Source: Hypericum androsaemum
Lineage: Eukaryota > Streptophyta > Magnoliopsida > Malpighiales > Hypericaceae
Assembly (NCBI GenBank): GCA_963995505.1
Contig: OZ023181.1
Coordinates: 16,240,221-16,304,220 of the forward strand
Reading direction: 5' to 3'
Length of the DNA stretch: 64,000 nt
Part shown: in pieces, positions 36,116 to 52,100 of the stretch
How positions within the stretch are numbered: position 1 is the stretch's first letter
Layout: every line of letters starts with the position of its first letter
The notes under the pieces: model-generated
The model's database searches: none
What the model was told of the DNA's origin: nothing
What the model saw: the letters and a program-made list of their open reading frames with translations, nothing else
Made by a program: the position numbers and the translations under genes

Positions 36116-37206
36116 TGTTGTTTGTCGGAGTGGTGTACTTGATTAGGATCTACGGCAGTCGAGGCGAGTGTTGGACACTTTCTCCGTAAGACGAGATTGC
36201 CCCGTATATTTCAGTGTGGTACGGGCTTCGGCAATCGTCCCCAAGACACAACGACTGTTTAGGGCGTTTCCAAGAACGTTGCACACGTTTCTCGAAACTT
36301 TCGGGCGAACCTTATATACCCAGAACTTTCGGACTCTTGTAAGTGAAGAACGGGGGAAGAGGAGAAGACAACAATGCTATGGATGCACTTGCTGCTGGGA
36401 TGATGGATTATGGCAAGGGGCAGGCCTATTTATAAGCTAGAGGAGGCAGGGAGGCAGCCACCCCGAAGGGACGTGTCCGCTCGGCCAGCAGGCTGGCTGG
36501 CTGCGCTCGTGGCCCTTCGGTGGCTTCTGGATCCTTCCAGGCGCGCCCAGGCTGCGCTGGCGCCCTTTCGCGATGGATCTCGCACCTCTTCGGCCTTCTG
36601 GAAGTCTCCTGCACATTCCTGCCCGTCGTGCCTCTTCGGTGGCCAACCTGAAGGGACGTGTCCGCTCGGCCAGCAGGCTGGCTGGCTGCGCTCGTGGCCC
36701 TTCGGTGGCTTCTGGATCCTTCCAGGCGCGCCCAGGCTGCGCTGGCGCCCTTTCGCGATGGATCTCGCACCTCTTCGGCCTTCTGGAAGTCTCCTGCACA
36801 TTCCTGCCCGTCGTGCCTCTTCGGTGGCCAACCTGAAGGTGCTCGTAGCTCCTCGTCACTCCGGTAGCTGCGCAGCTCTCTCAGGACCCGGGCAAAATAC
36901 TTAAGTGTCAAGTGCGCCACAAAGCGCCCATTGCGACCTGCGTCCAATGCGCCATGCGCACACGCACACGCGCGTGCGCGAGCGCGAGCGCTTGCTCGTG
37001 CTACGCACCATCCTCGTTACGGTCCGAGTTGGCTTTCCCTCCTGGTGGTCAACTTATTTCCTAGTCAACAAGAATTTCCTCCTTATAAACTAGGAAATAT
37101 TAGTGCCACTTTCCAATGTGAGAATGCACTTTTCATTTCCCTTTTGGGCCTCCACTTTGAGCCTTTCCACTTTGAGCTTGCATTGAATTTTCATTCAAAC
37201 CCAACA
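36116..37206 (-). mobile_element. Solo LTR of the copia family at 48192-53848
   Basis: 1,091 bp starting TGTTGTTTGTCGG and ending CCCAACA, closely matching both LTRs of the minus-strand copia element but with no internal region beside it. The flanks TTTTT (36111-36115) and CTTTT (37207-37211) are a weak target duplication. It is longer than the other copies (941 and 835 bp), mostly through a 185-bp tandem duplication. Large overlapping ORFs in its GC-rich part also occur in the other LTRs and are not genes. Strand is given relative to the coding element. Confidence 0.9.
36465..36834. repeat. 185-bp tandem duplication inside the solo LTR
   Basis: 36465-36649 and 36650-36834 are essentially identical; a third GAAGG at 36835 shows the junction microhomology. 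The LTRs at 48192 and 53014 have a single copy of this unit. Confidence 0.95.
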
Positions 37207-37570
37207 CTTTTGAGCGGTTTGTTCTCGTTGAGTTCAAAAATATTTTATGTATTTTGGGAAATCAATAGATCCGTAATTGTTTATCCACGTGATTGTTGTG
37301 TCATATGTCCCCTCTTTCTGGCCACAAAATATCAATAAGCCTCGCGTTTATTCCTTGGTTTAGTTGTGTAGTTAAGTTGCTGATTAAAGTATGCAATTCT
37401 GTCCACTTATCGGCTGTTTAGGTCGGACCAGATTAACCAGTTTGGCTCGACTTTATTAAGTGTCTGGATTTTATGAGATTAAATAGTGACAAGGGAGTTG
37501 ACAGGGAGTGGATTGAGCACGGAGTGAAGGAATCGATTCCGGACGGTTTGAAGTGAAGGGGGACCGTAGT

Positions 37571-37839
37571 GGCAAGCGTAGTTATGTGATAATGGTAAGC
37601 GCAGTTATGTGATAATGGCAAGCGCAGTTATGTGATAATGGCAAGTGCAGTTATGTGATAATGGCATGTGTATTTGTGACAGTGACAAGTCCCCGTTGAT
37701 GATAATGGCGCGCGTGGTTTTTTTCATTTTGGTCCCCCATATTTTAGCATTTTTGCAAAAAGGTCACACTGGCATGCGCAGTTATGTGATACTGGCATGC
37801 GCAGTTATGTGATACTGGCATGCACAGTTACGTGATAAT
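37571..37839. repeat. 23-bp minisatellite, two clusters
   Basis: Four units of 23 bp at 37571-37662 (GGCAAGCGCAGTTATGTGATAAT type) and three at 37771-37839 (GGCATGCGCAGTTATGTGATACT type), separated by about 108 bp. A TTTTTTCATTTTGGTCCCC motif occurs in the spacer and again just after the second cluster. On the minus strand the core is CCATTATCAC, as in the array at 19.3 kb. Confidence 0.9.
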
Positions 37840-37869
37840 GGCATTTGTATCCGGCTTGCGTTTGTGCGT

Positions 37870-38813
37870 GACTTTTTTCATTTTGGTCCCCGTATTTTAG
37901 CGCGTTTGCAAAAAAGTCCCCGCGTGTCTTCATTCCGAACGGTTCAGAATCTGAGCATTCCGTGCCCAATCCATACCCGAGTTGACATGCGTCAAATCGA
38001 GAGTGGGTTCTTTAATAAGATCATCTTAAGGCATATACCGAAAAGGTCGGCCCATAGTAGGGTGCATTCAACTTATTGGATGATCTGAATTGAAAATGCT
38101 TTTTGTTGGAGCTAATTTGGAAATATAGGTTGAAAACAACATGTGGATGTAAAATTAACGTCAGGAATAGCATTAATTCTGTAGAATTGAAATTGCATTA
38201 CATGGAGAATGTTACCGCCGAACATATAGATGAAAAAAAAAATGAAAGTTAGTCTATTTTAACTAAAAGTTTTGAGACCTGTTAATGCAAATGTATTAAA
38301 AATGGATCAGCGAGTAAACGTCAGCCCTTTAGGTCCAAATCGAACATAAAGTAAAGATTTAGTAGATGTTTATACATCAAATGATTTTGACAAAAAGATA
38401 CTAACGAAGAAGAATGTTTGGGAAGTCGATCCTCCCGGTTCCCCTCTTCCTCTATTCGGGTGAGGTCAAATTTCATAATTAGATGTTACTGCTCCTCCAA
38501 ACAGATGCATGGCCCAAGCAAATATTTTTTAAGAACATACTTGTATTGAAGATTCCTACCACTCAGTTACGCTAAAAACTAATATATCGTCAAATATAAA
38601 AGAATCATTATATATTCAAACGCAACACAATCGTTATTAAACAATCAATATATCCACGCGCATGCCGTTAGATGATTTATTTGGCACACAAGTTGATTTC
38701 TAGGACGGTTTCTCCATACCTTCCCCACCTAATCACCACAATGTCTCCATGCATAAACTGTTATTTTTCGTTTCTTATCTCTTTATCTCGTCATCTCTTT
38801 GTTCGTCGGATAC
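37870..38813. other. Intergenic DNA; nothing recognised
   Basis: A 74-aa plus-strand ORF (37864-38088) has no recognisable domain. The rest is AT-rich with no clear repeats. Confidence 0.4.
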
Positions 38814-39400
38814 TTTTTTTTTTGGTGGGTAAAATTATGTATTAATAAGAAGAAAAGCAAACAGAAAAGAACAAAGAACCCAGAACTACATACAACAGAA
38901 ACCCCAACCTAAACCAGAAACGACCTTCCCCCCAACCGATGTTGGCTTCCCTTGTGCAAAAAACAGCGAAACACAGCCAACCAAATGGCAAAACTAATAG
39001 TTAACAAATTCGCTATTTACAATAGTCAAACCACCCAAAATCTATACCATCGGACCTTGAAACAGTCCCAAAATAGCTCAACCTCTTAATTACCAATGTT
39101 TTTCAAAGTTTCTGACCAAAGGAGCCATTCATGAGTGTGGTAGTAGATAGAATGCTTAAGAAACTGACGGTCGCATTGCTTATCGTAAAAAATCACCCGA
39201 TTTTGATGAATCCAAATACCCCAAGTGATATTACCAAAAAGCGTATACCAAACCTTTCCAGACATACTACCACTAGCCAACCCGCTCAAGTATGATAAAG
39301 CTGTCTCAATAGAAGAGAACCCACTCCAAGAAATACCAATGCACTTAACGAAATAACAAATTAAATAACCGACTAATTCAGATACGAACATAATTCTCAC
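38814..39400 (-). pseudogene. 5'-truncated LINE, 3' end with poly-A
   Basis: The T-run at 38814-38823 is the poly-A tail on the minus strand, preceded there by a LINE-like 3'UTR. Upstream, the minus ORF 39400-39086 ends with VWYTLFGNITWGIWIHQNRV, the Trp-rich tail that follows the zinc-finger RVT domain in plant L1 ORF2. The rest of the LINE is missing and no target duplication was found. Confidence 0.65.
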
Positions 39401-39419
39401 AACTCAAATTCGACAACCT

Positions 39420-40442
39420 ATGATAACCTCTTGATGTTGTTTTCTAGATTTATGCAACCGCAAGGGGGCGGCAGATCCATTGGGCTCATGACTAAGGGCA
39501 ACCCCAAAAATGGATCTTGGCCATCACTTCAAGGCGTCACCGAGGTGCTCTTTCGTGGGAACTTCTGCAAGTTTATCGAACCGAGAAATATTTAAGAAAA
39601 AATATAGAATCTGGACCAAATTATTTGTTCATTAGTTATGAACCAGAACAAAATCAATTTTTTTATTTGGTTTGGGTTCAGACCAGAATATCCGGAATTA
39701 AAAAAAATACTTATAAACTTAAAGAAAGACAATAAGAGACGGTAAATAAGTCTAGATGAAAAATATCAATTAAAATTTGACATTTAAATTTGCTATTTTG
39801 GAATGTCAAGCATTCATAAATTATTTATATTGTACCATGTGAGAAAAAAAAATTAGTTGTGACCTTGTTATAAGTGAATTTTTTTATCCTTCTCTCAACA
39901 AATTATGGTTTAATCAAGTTTTCCATGGTTCTTTAAAAAAAGATCCAAACCAGATCCAAGAACCATATGTTGAGCACAAAAGAATCAACTTAAACCAATT
40001 TTTTTTGGATATAGTTCTGGATCAATTTTTTTAGTTTGGTTCGATTTGGTTATGTGGTTCTTTATTTTTTCTCACCCCTATTCATACCTGGTTCAAGTAG
40101 TAAAGGGATAAGGTAGATCCACCTTGTGACATTAAGAAAAAAGAGACGAGAAAACGACGAAGAAGAATATTCAATCCAGCCGGAATACCAACATTGGTTA
40201 TTCATTTCCAGCAACCACGAACATAAATAAGAACAGTAACTATGTAAGATACAAGTTGACAGAAGCTTAAGCCAGGCAATGCAAAAATTGACAATAGTTG
40301 GGGAGGGAAGAAAAACAACCAAGACTGTTCTACATCGCAACCTCACTCGGATAATCTTCGGTTTAGTCAAGTTACAGGAAAATGGTTTAGCCTAGCTCAT
40401 TTTCGGGATACCTTGCGACATAAACATCCCGAAACTGCATCG
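39420..40442. other. 3' flank and probable 3'UTR of the CK2-alpha gene
   Basis: The part next to 40442 (to about 40100) is likely the 3'UTR of the kinase gene, since there is no other gene signal. The rest is AT-rich with short chance ORFs. Confidence 0.4.
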
Positions 40443-44159
<3,717 letters not shown>

Positions 44160-44619
44160 TAAATCCGTTTGGGGGCGGAAATTATAGGTTTTTCTTTTCT
44201 TTTCTTTTTAGTATAACCCGCGCGCTACCTGGCTGGGACCCATTTGGCCATTTCCCCTTGCACCCGGCCCTATTATTTTATTTGGCAAATTGTCTTCCCG
44301 TTCTTGGTATTTGAGAATATCTCTAGTTTCGTCTTTACTATTTTCAATAACATACTTTTGTCCTTCAAATTTGTTAAAATGCAACTCTAAGGTTTTAACC
44401 GCCCGACCCACCGTTAACGACATCGGTCAACATATGTTTTGGATAAATTACCCTAGCCTATAGCTTTCCGGTTTGAAATCGCAGGTTCATTCACATACTT
44501 GCATGCATTATGCAGCAACTTGTCCTGGTTCGGACAGCCATTCAGTAAGTTTCTGAGGCAAACTGAACCACATTATACATCAAACTCAATCAGGAGGAGC
44601 AGGAACATGAAGATCGCGG
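44160..44619 (-). promoter_or_regulatory. Intergenic promoter region of the CK2-alpha gene
   Basis: Only about 460 bp separate the kinase ATG from the stop of the upstream formamidase on the same strand. Close to the gene, the minus strand has a GA-rich leader-like stretch and a GTTATAC element near 44213. The interval must hold both the formamidase 3'UTR and the kinase promoter. Confidence 0.4.
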
Positions 44620-46544
44620 TTATTGCTGCTCGGCACTAAGGTTCTTGGTAACTGGCAGGTTGCCATCATAGCTGCATTTGAGAACATCCGGTGTCCTTAC
44701 CACCCGCGGCCCAATAGGAACTTTGCTAACTTTGGGACGGATATCCTGCATACATCATCCAGAAGTCGACGAAGAAACATCATAAAACAGAGTTGTTACA
44801 GAAATATATTTAACCAACCGAAAATTAAAGACTCGCCTGATCGAAGATGGCTGTTGGGATTGCCAGAGTAGCAACAGCGTTAGGTGCATCGACTATCCCG
44901 GAAATTCGTCCCTCGCACGGGCAGCAAGAGAGCAGGAGGTACATCTGAGACAATGTTCATCACGTTTACATGGATGGAACATCGAATAGCATAGGTTTAT
45001 AGCGAGGAGCCGTATCCTCTGCAGTAAATAAATTGCAGACCTGTTCTTTGGAGTAACCAAACTTGGAGAGGTAGTCAATGGCATTAAGCACCGCGCGCTT
45101 GTAAGCAACGCTAGCGTCGAGGTAATGCTGCCTCCCGCTCTCATCGACGCTGATACCCTCGAAAACCAACCATTCCGAGAATCTCGGCTCCATGGGGCCT
45201 ATCTCAAAGATGGGGTTCACATGGAGAGGAGTTGGTCCCATTGGTGTAAGGTACTCTTTCATTCCACCCCTTATAATCTCGCACCTGCCACAGCAAATAC
45301 ATGAATGGATACGCATTTATAACATCAGTGGCAATGAGGAGAAGAATTCTTGTTTTATCAGCTTGAACAAGATTCGAGTTCGGATGGTTAGACTTGGATA
45401 ACTTCGGAGTAGACAAGGTTGCGTACTTGAGCTCTAGGAAGCCGCTCATTTCGATCGCCCCGCAGAATGAGACTTCGCCATCGCCCTGCGAAAAATGCAT
45501 GTCGCCAGTACTGAGATTCGCGCCTTCGACGAAGACGGGGAGGTATATCTTGGAACCTCTGCTAAGGTTTTTGATATCACAGTTTCCTCCGTTCTCTCTG
45601 CCTGGAATAGTTCTGGCTGCCTCATTGGCAATCCTTTCCCACTCAGGAGTGTCCTTTTCTATCTACACAAACACGTCAGACCAAGCGGAAAGTCTTCATC
45701 TACAAACAGTTTCAGGATGTTAGACCGTTTCATTCAGTTCCATATTATCCGATTACCTTCCCGAGATGGCAGCCTTTCGTCGATGGAAGATTCGCTAAAG
45801 GTCTAGAATGCAGAACCTCGCACAGTTTCAGCGTCTTCAGTCCGTTTTCTTCGACATCTCTCTCCCTCTCATTCCATATCCTCAGAAGTTCCATCGACGG
45901 TGCTGTTCCGACAATGCCAGGATGAGTCAGACCAGGAAACCGCACTCCTGCACGCATCACAGCTCGTCATTTCTTCAATCCTGATCGAGACCACATCGAC
46001 ACGAAGATTGCAGTTTACCTGGAATGTGAGGAGAGTATGCATAAATCCCTTCAAAGTACCAAATAGCTTTGGTCGCGCAAGGGAAATGATCGGTCAAGAA
46101 ACCGCCTCCATTTTCTCTGTCAAATGTTGCTGTGAAACCCCATTCATCTCCAGGAAGAGGTCCCAAGTTGCATATCTCAACCACCAGAAGATCGCCCGGA
46201 TTGGCCGGGACCCCGTCCTTGTCCACGACCCTTATAGGCCCGCTCAGATAATGAACCTGCAGCAAACATTAACTTACAGCTTCAGGAATCATTCGCAAAA
46301 CCGCGAGCCAGTTATCGATACTTACCGTCGAGAGATCAACAGTTTTAACATCAGTTGCAGAACCATCATCCTTAATAGCACCTCCAGTCCAGTCTACCAT
46401 CTCAACTCTAAAGAACTCACCAACTACAACCTCAGAAACTGGAGGTATATCAGGATGCCAACGGTTGTGAAGAGGCAATTCCTGCTCCCATGGCCTCTTC
46501 TTCAGGTCTACTGGAACCACTAGTCTTGGGGTTGAAGGGGCCAT
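44620..46544 (-). CDS. Formamidase (FmdA/AmdA family), 7 exons, 453 aa
   Basis: Exons on the minus strand: 46544-46326, 46256-46019, 45947-45757, 45662-45427, 45284-45041, 44944-44837, 44745-44620. They close in frame at 454 codons with TAA, the usual size for plant formamidases. The family hydrolyses formamide to formate and ammonia and is probably cytosolic, as no targeting peptide is visible. Recognisable blocks: PLHNRWHPDIPPV and FFRVEMVDWTGG (exon 1), HYLSGPIRV, GDLLVVEICNLG and EWGFTATF (exon 2), RFPGLTHPGIVGTAPS (exon 3), PVFVEGANLSTGDMHFSQGD (exon 4), VNPIFEIGPMEPRFS (exon 5), LLLSCCPCEGRISGIVDAPN (exon 6), DIRPKV (exon 7). The intron between exons 6 and 7 starts with GC (CAG|GCGAGT), a GC-AG intron; the others are GT-AG. 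Two extra first exons lie upstream. Confidence 0.94.
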
Positions 46545-47413
46545 CTTATTCTAGACTAATGAAATTGCAGATTCTAATAAAATTGAAACATAATGGCTAA
46601 CCAAAAAATATGGTTTCTATTGGAGGAAAGAGTTTGACTTGTAAACTTGGAAGATGACAAATAATATGACAATTTTCTAATGGTCCTCTCCTCTAGCTGC
46701 TTTCTTCTAGTAAATGACAAACTAACTTTTTTCTTTATTAGTGGAGCAATCACAATCCCATCCTTGGAGCCTGTAAAGAAATATCCGCCTAAAACCATTT
46801 AATTAAATTCTAAAACACATACATATCCATTAAAATGAACTGCTAGCGAGAATATGATCAAGAACCAACAAGAATTTCCACACTCAACCAACAACAATGG
46901 ATCATGGTTTCATATAACCAATTGGCTCTATACTGTGTTAGAATCTTATATCCAACCCAAAATCTTAAGTCAATGAATAAATACATTTTACGCATTTATG
47001 AATAAGTCTATTACACTCGCAAGAGTCTATCACCTCAAATAATTGAAAAAATTTTGCGTCCTCAAATGAAATTGAAAAAAATTGAACTCATAATGGTAAA
47101 ATTTCTAAGCTACTCTATAGAAGAAAATTTTTTCATTGAATTTAAATTTAGACTACCTGAATTTCAAGGCTTTATACAGCTTTGTTCTCCTCTCAAAGAA
47201 GGTTTTTTATATTTGTAAAGGATAAAAATTGAGCGACCAACTCTGAAAAACGAGATAGAATTCCTTATCATCTTATCCATCAAGCTGGTTTCCAGGCTGA
47301 AATTGGCTTTCCCCTTTATTAGGTTGGAATTATATTCTAACGCCTAAAAACTTGGAAAACCAAAAGAAAGCTGAAAGAGAGAAGCATAGACCAAAATTTA
47401 AGCAAGTGCTCAC
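46545..47413. other. Region between formamidase exon 1 and an extra first exon
   Basis: AT-rich. It probably contains the 5'UTR and promoter of the intact gene. No further formamidase exons are present here, so the copy at 47414-47632 is not followed by its own exon 2. Confidence 0.5.
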
Positions 47414-47632
47414 AATGGAAGGGTCAGCATGCTTAATATCCAGAGCATTATCATCTTTGGTGATACGACCTCCGCTGAAATCCACCATCTCAACCCTGAA
47501 AAGCTCGTCGACGACGACCTCGGCCACCGGAGGTATGTCCGGGTGCCACCTGTTGTGGAGCGGAAGCCTCTGCTCCGATGGCTTCTTCTTCACGTCTATA
47601 GGAAACACCAGCCTCGCTCCATATTGAGCCAT
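47414..47632 (-). CDS. Extra formamidase first exon, copy B
   Basis: 219 bp encoding 73 residues (MAQYGARLVFPIDVKKKPSE to KHADPSI), the same length and phase as exon 1 of the intact gene, ending in a donor GTGAGC. It has the family block PLHNRWHPDIPPV. No stop or frameshift is seen. The next in-frame partner on this strand is exon 2 at 46256, after passing exon 1 of the intact gene. It is either an orphan left by tandem duplication or an alternative first exon. Confidence 0.8.
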
Positions 47633-48191
47633 GCCTCAATGTCTCCTAATTGGCTAGCCTTTTCGAATGATCTTCTCCTCTGTTTAAATCCTATGGTACG
47701 ATGTTTTGGATGAGTTCAATTATTTGTTCCACTATGTAGCCAACGGTCATTATCAACGGGAAGCTTGTGATTGGAGGGCGTTTCGGTGTACTGTTTCTTG
47801 TTGATGATAAGAATATCACTTTTCCATATCTTCCAATTTTTTTTTTTGCTATGAGCTTTATTCTATATGAGACTGTTGATGAACTCATTGACCTACCACC
47901 GCTGTGTTTATATCTATGTATGCCCCTCTACTCTTTGGTTTAGAAATATTTAATCGAGTAACACAAATTTTTATAGTTAATACTCTATTATCTCGATAAT
48001 TTTTTTACGAGAATATCCCTATCTATAATAAAAATTTTTGGTTTTTAATTCTTTGAAAAATAAACCAAAACATATGAAAAACACATATTTCTTTCTTATA
48101 ATATTTTTCATGCGAATTTATTTAATTAATCTTAATTTAGTGATACTTGTGATGTTTTTATTCTAATAGTGAGGTGTCAATTAGAAATTTT
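47633..48191. other. Upstream flank of copy B; copia insertion site
   Basis: AT-rich, no ORF of interest. A short stretch before the ATG (CTCCTAATTGGCTAGCCTTTT-type) resembles the corresponding stretch upstream of copy C, so the duplication includes some 5' flank. The right end is the ATTTT target duplication at 48187-48191. Confidence 0.5.
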
Positions 48192-49132
48192 TGTTGTTTG
48201 TCGGAGTGGTGTACTTGATTAGGATCTACGGCAGTCGAGGCAAGTGTTGGACACTTTCTCCGTAACACGAGATTGCCCGTATATTTCAGTGTGGTACGGG
48301 CTTCGACAATCGTCCCCAAGATACAACGACTGTTTAGGGCGTTTCCAAGAATGTTGCACACGTATCTCGAAACTTTCGGGCGAGCCCTTATATACCCAGA
48401 ACTTTCGGACTCTTGTAAGTGAAGAACGGGGGGAGAGGAGAAGACAACAATGCTATGGATGCACTTGCTGCTGGGATGAGGGATTATGGCAAGGGGCAGG
48501 CCTATTTATAGGCTGGAGGAGGCAGGGAGGCAGCCACCCCGAAGGAACGCGTCCGCTCGGCCAGCAGGCTGACTGGCTGCGCTCGTGGCCCTTCGGTGGC
48601 TTCTGGATCCTTCCAGGCGTGCCCAGGCTGCGCTGGCGCCCTTTCGCGATGGATCTCGCAGCCCTTCGGCCTTCTGGAAGTCTCCTGCACATTCCTGCCC
48701 GTCGTGCCTCTTCGGTGGCCAACCTGAAGGTGCTTGCAGCTCCTCGTCACTCCGGTAGCTGCGCAGCTCTCTCCGGACCCGGGCAAAATACCTAAGGCTC
48801 GTCCAGCTCCTCGTGACGATGCGCACGTGCGAAGCGCCAAGTGCGCCACAAAGTGCCCATTGCGACCTGCGTCCAATGCGCCACGCGCACACGCACACGC
48901 ACACGCGCGTGCTCGGATGGTGCTACGCACCATCCTCGTCGCGGTCCGAGTTGGCTTTCCCTCATGGTGGTCAACTTATTTCCTAGTCAACAAGGATTTC
49001 CTCCTTATAAACTAGGAAATGTTGGTGCCACTTTCCAATGTGGGATGGCACTTTCCATTTCTCCTTTTTGGGCTTTTGGACTTTGGGCCTTTCCACTTTG
49101 GGCTTGCATTGAATTTTCATTCAAACCCAACA
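48192..49132 (-). repeat. 3' LTR of the minus-strand copia element
   Basis: 941 bp. On the plus strand it begins TGTTGTTTGTCGG and ends ACCCAACA. The middle is very GC-rich and holds several long overlapping ORFs that recur in all LTR copies and are non-genic. A minus-strand TATA-like TTTATAAGG lies near 49003-49015. Confidence 0.95.
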
Positions 49133-49152
49133 ATCCCCCACATGAATGATGA

Positions 49153-52100
49153 TTAATGCATGCAGACTATAATCAAAAGTTCTGACGTGTTATTATTGCA
49201 TTTCGTAAAAGGATCAGCTAAGTTGTCCTTGGACTTTACATAATTAATGGTGATCACCCCACTAGAGATCAACTGTCTAACGGTATTATGTCTCCGACGG
49301 ATATGTCGAGACTTTCCGTTGTGCAATGTACTTTGTGCTCTCCCGATTGCAGACATGCTATCACAATGTATCAATACGGGAGGCACCGGTTTGCTCCAGC
49401 ACGGAATATCCTCTAGGAAGTTTCTGAGCCATTCAGTTTCTTCCCCAGCTTTGTCTAGTGCTATAAACTCTGACTCCATGGTGGATTGAGCTATGCACGT
49501 TTGTTTAGAGGACTTCCAACATACAGCTCCTCCTCCTATGGTGAATACGTATCCACTCGTGGATTTGGAGTCCTTAGTGTCCGATATCCAGTTTGCGTCA
49601 CTGTATCCTTCTAATACAGCTGGATATTTAGCATAATGTATGCCATAGTTTATGGTATGTTTTAAGTACCGTAAAATCCTTTCCAGAGCTAGCTAGTGAT
49701 CCTTCCCTGGATTACTTGTGAATCTACTAAGCTTACTAACTGAGTACACAATATCGGGACGTGTGCAGTTTGTTAAATACATCAAGCTCCCGATAATTTG
49801 TGCATACCTCAGTTGAGATACTGGGTCCCCTCGATTCTTGGCTAAGTGTAGATTCAAATCTACAAGAGTCTTAACCGGAGGTTTGTCAAAAGCTTCAAAT
49901 TTCTTGAGCACGCTCTCTACGTAGTGGGATTGCGTCAAGATAATTTCGTCAGCTTTCCTAGAAATTTTTATTCCTAGTATGACATCTGCCAGACCCATAT
50001 CTTTCATGTCAAAGTAGTTCTTTAACATGTTCTTAGTTTTCACAATAACCTCTTTATTGCTTCCCATAATTAGTAAGTCATCTACGTAGAGACATACAAT
50101 TACGTAAGCTTCAGGTGTGCCTTTAATGTAAACACATTTATCGCACTCATTGATCTTAAACCCATTCGACAGCATTATTCTGTCAAACTTCTCGTGCCAC
50201 TGTTTCAGCGCTTATTTTAGCCCGTATAGTGACTTGACTAGTCGACACACTTTATGCTCTTGACCGGGAGCCACAAACCCTTCAGGTTGCTCCATCTATA
50301 TCTTCTCTTCCAGTTCTCCATTTAAGAAAGCTATTTTTACATCCATTTGGTGGATCTCGAGGTTATAGAGTGCTGCAACATCTATGAGTACTCTGATTGA
50401 TGTGATTCTTGTGACCGGTGAGTACGTGTCAAAGAAATTATATCCCTCCTTCTGTTTAAACTCCTTAGCTACCAATCGAGCTTTGTACTTGTCGATTGAT
50501 CCATCAGCTTTGTATTTCCTTTTTAGGATCCACCTGCATCCCAAAGGTTTGCAGCCCGGTGGGAGATCCACGATTTCCCACGTGTGGTTTTGCATAATAG
50601 ATTCTATCTCACTATTGATAGCATCCTTCCAGAGAGGAGCATCTGGACTGGACAATGCCTCTTGGATTGTCCTGGGTTCATCTTCTAACGCATAGGTCAG
50701 ATAATCCGGACCAAAGGATTTAGTTACCTTCGTCCGTTTACTACGTCTAGGTTCATCATCTTCTAGATTTGACCCTTGCGTAGTCTCGTGAGCCCTTTTC
50801 TTTGGACTTCCTTCCTTTCTTTCCTTATTAGGAAAGATATTCTCGAAGAACATTGCGTTCCTTGATTCTATGACCATTCTCGCGTTTATCTCAGGGTTTT
50901 CAGATTTATACACCAAAAACCGATAAGCACTACTATTTTGCGCATATCCGATAAGGATGCAATCAATGGTCTTGGGTCCTATTCTCACCTGCTTAGGCTT
51001 AGGTACTTCGACCTTTGCTAGGTACCCCCGCACTTTAAGGTAACCGTAGGAAGGCTTCCTTCCTTTCCATAGTTCATATGGGGTTTTATCCCTTTTCTTG
51101 TGTGGTAATTTGTTTAGAATGTGGTTAGCTGAGAGCACAGCTTCCCCCCACATGTTCTGGGGTAAGCCCGAGCTAATCAACATAGCGTTCATCATCTCCT
51201 TAAGAGTTCAATTTTTGCGTTCAGCTACGCCATTCGATTGAGGTGAATAAGGAGCAGTCGTCTGATGAATAATGCCATATTCTCGACAGAGTTCATCAAA
51301 CGGAGCTACATATTCTCCCCCTCGATCACTTTAGATCATTTTGATTTTTACGCTGAGTTGATTTTCAACATCATTCTTATATCTCTTAAAGGCATCAAGA
51401 GCTTCGTCTTTGCCCTTTAGAAGATATACGTAACAGTATCTTGTGCAATCATCGATAAACGTGATGAAGTATTTCTTCCCGCCTTTGTGTTTCATATCGC
51501 AAGTGTCCGTATGAATTAACTCTAAAGGCGTAGTACTTCTTCCCACCGAATGGAAAGGTGCTTTGGTCATTTTAGCCTCCACACATACTTCACATTTATC
51601 GGATGGGTTGAACTTTAGATTCGGTAATAAATTTAAACTTACTAACTTTCTCAGCGAGTTTAAATTTACGTGTCCTAATCTCCCATGCCATAAATTAGAA
51701 CACTCGGCCAAGTAAGAAGAAGCGTTAACTTTATTTTCACTGTTAAAGGTGCAATGTACAGTTATTACATTCATCTTAAACAGCCTATGAATTGACCCGC
51801 TTTGGTCAGTACAAACTTATCAGCCTCAAATACAAGCTTAAGACCGGCTTTGCTTAACAGTGAGCCGGAAACTAAGTTCTTGCGGATGTCCGGGACATGC
51901 AGCACATCCTTCAGGGTCAGCTCCTTTCCTGAGGTCAGCTTCAGGACCACCTTTCCCAGACCGACGATCTTGGACGTTGCGGAGTTTCCCATGAACAGCT
52001 TTCGGCCGGTGATCGGGATATAGCTCGAGAACATCTCCTTGTCCGAGCAGATTTGGCGGGTAGCTCCTGTGTCCACGAACCACTCTCTCGGATTGTCCAC

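Noticed and set aside
36410..36947. Several long overlapping ORFs (up to 173 aa) on both strands, and their counterparts at 48453-48933 and 53242-53901
   Set aside because: They occur in the GC-rich middle of three copies of the same LTR and are open on both strands because of base composition. Length and frame vary between copies and no domain is recognisable.
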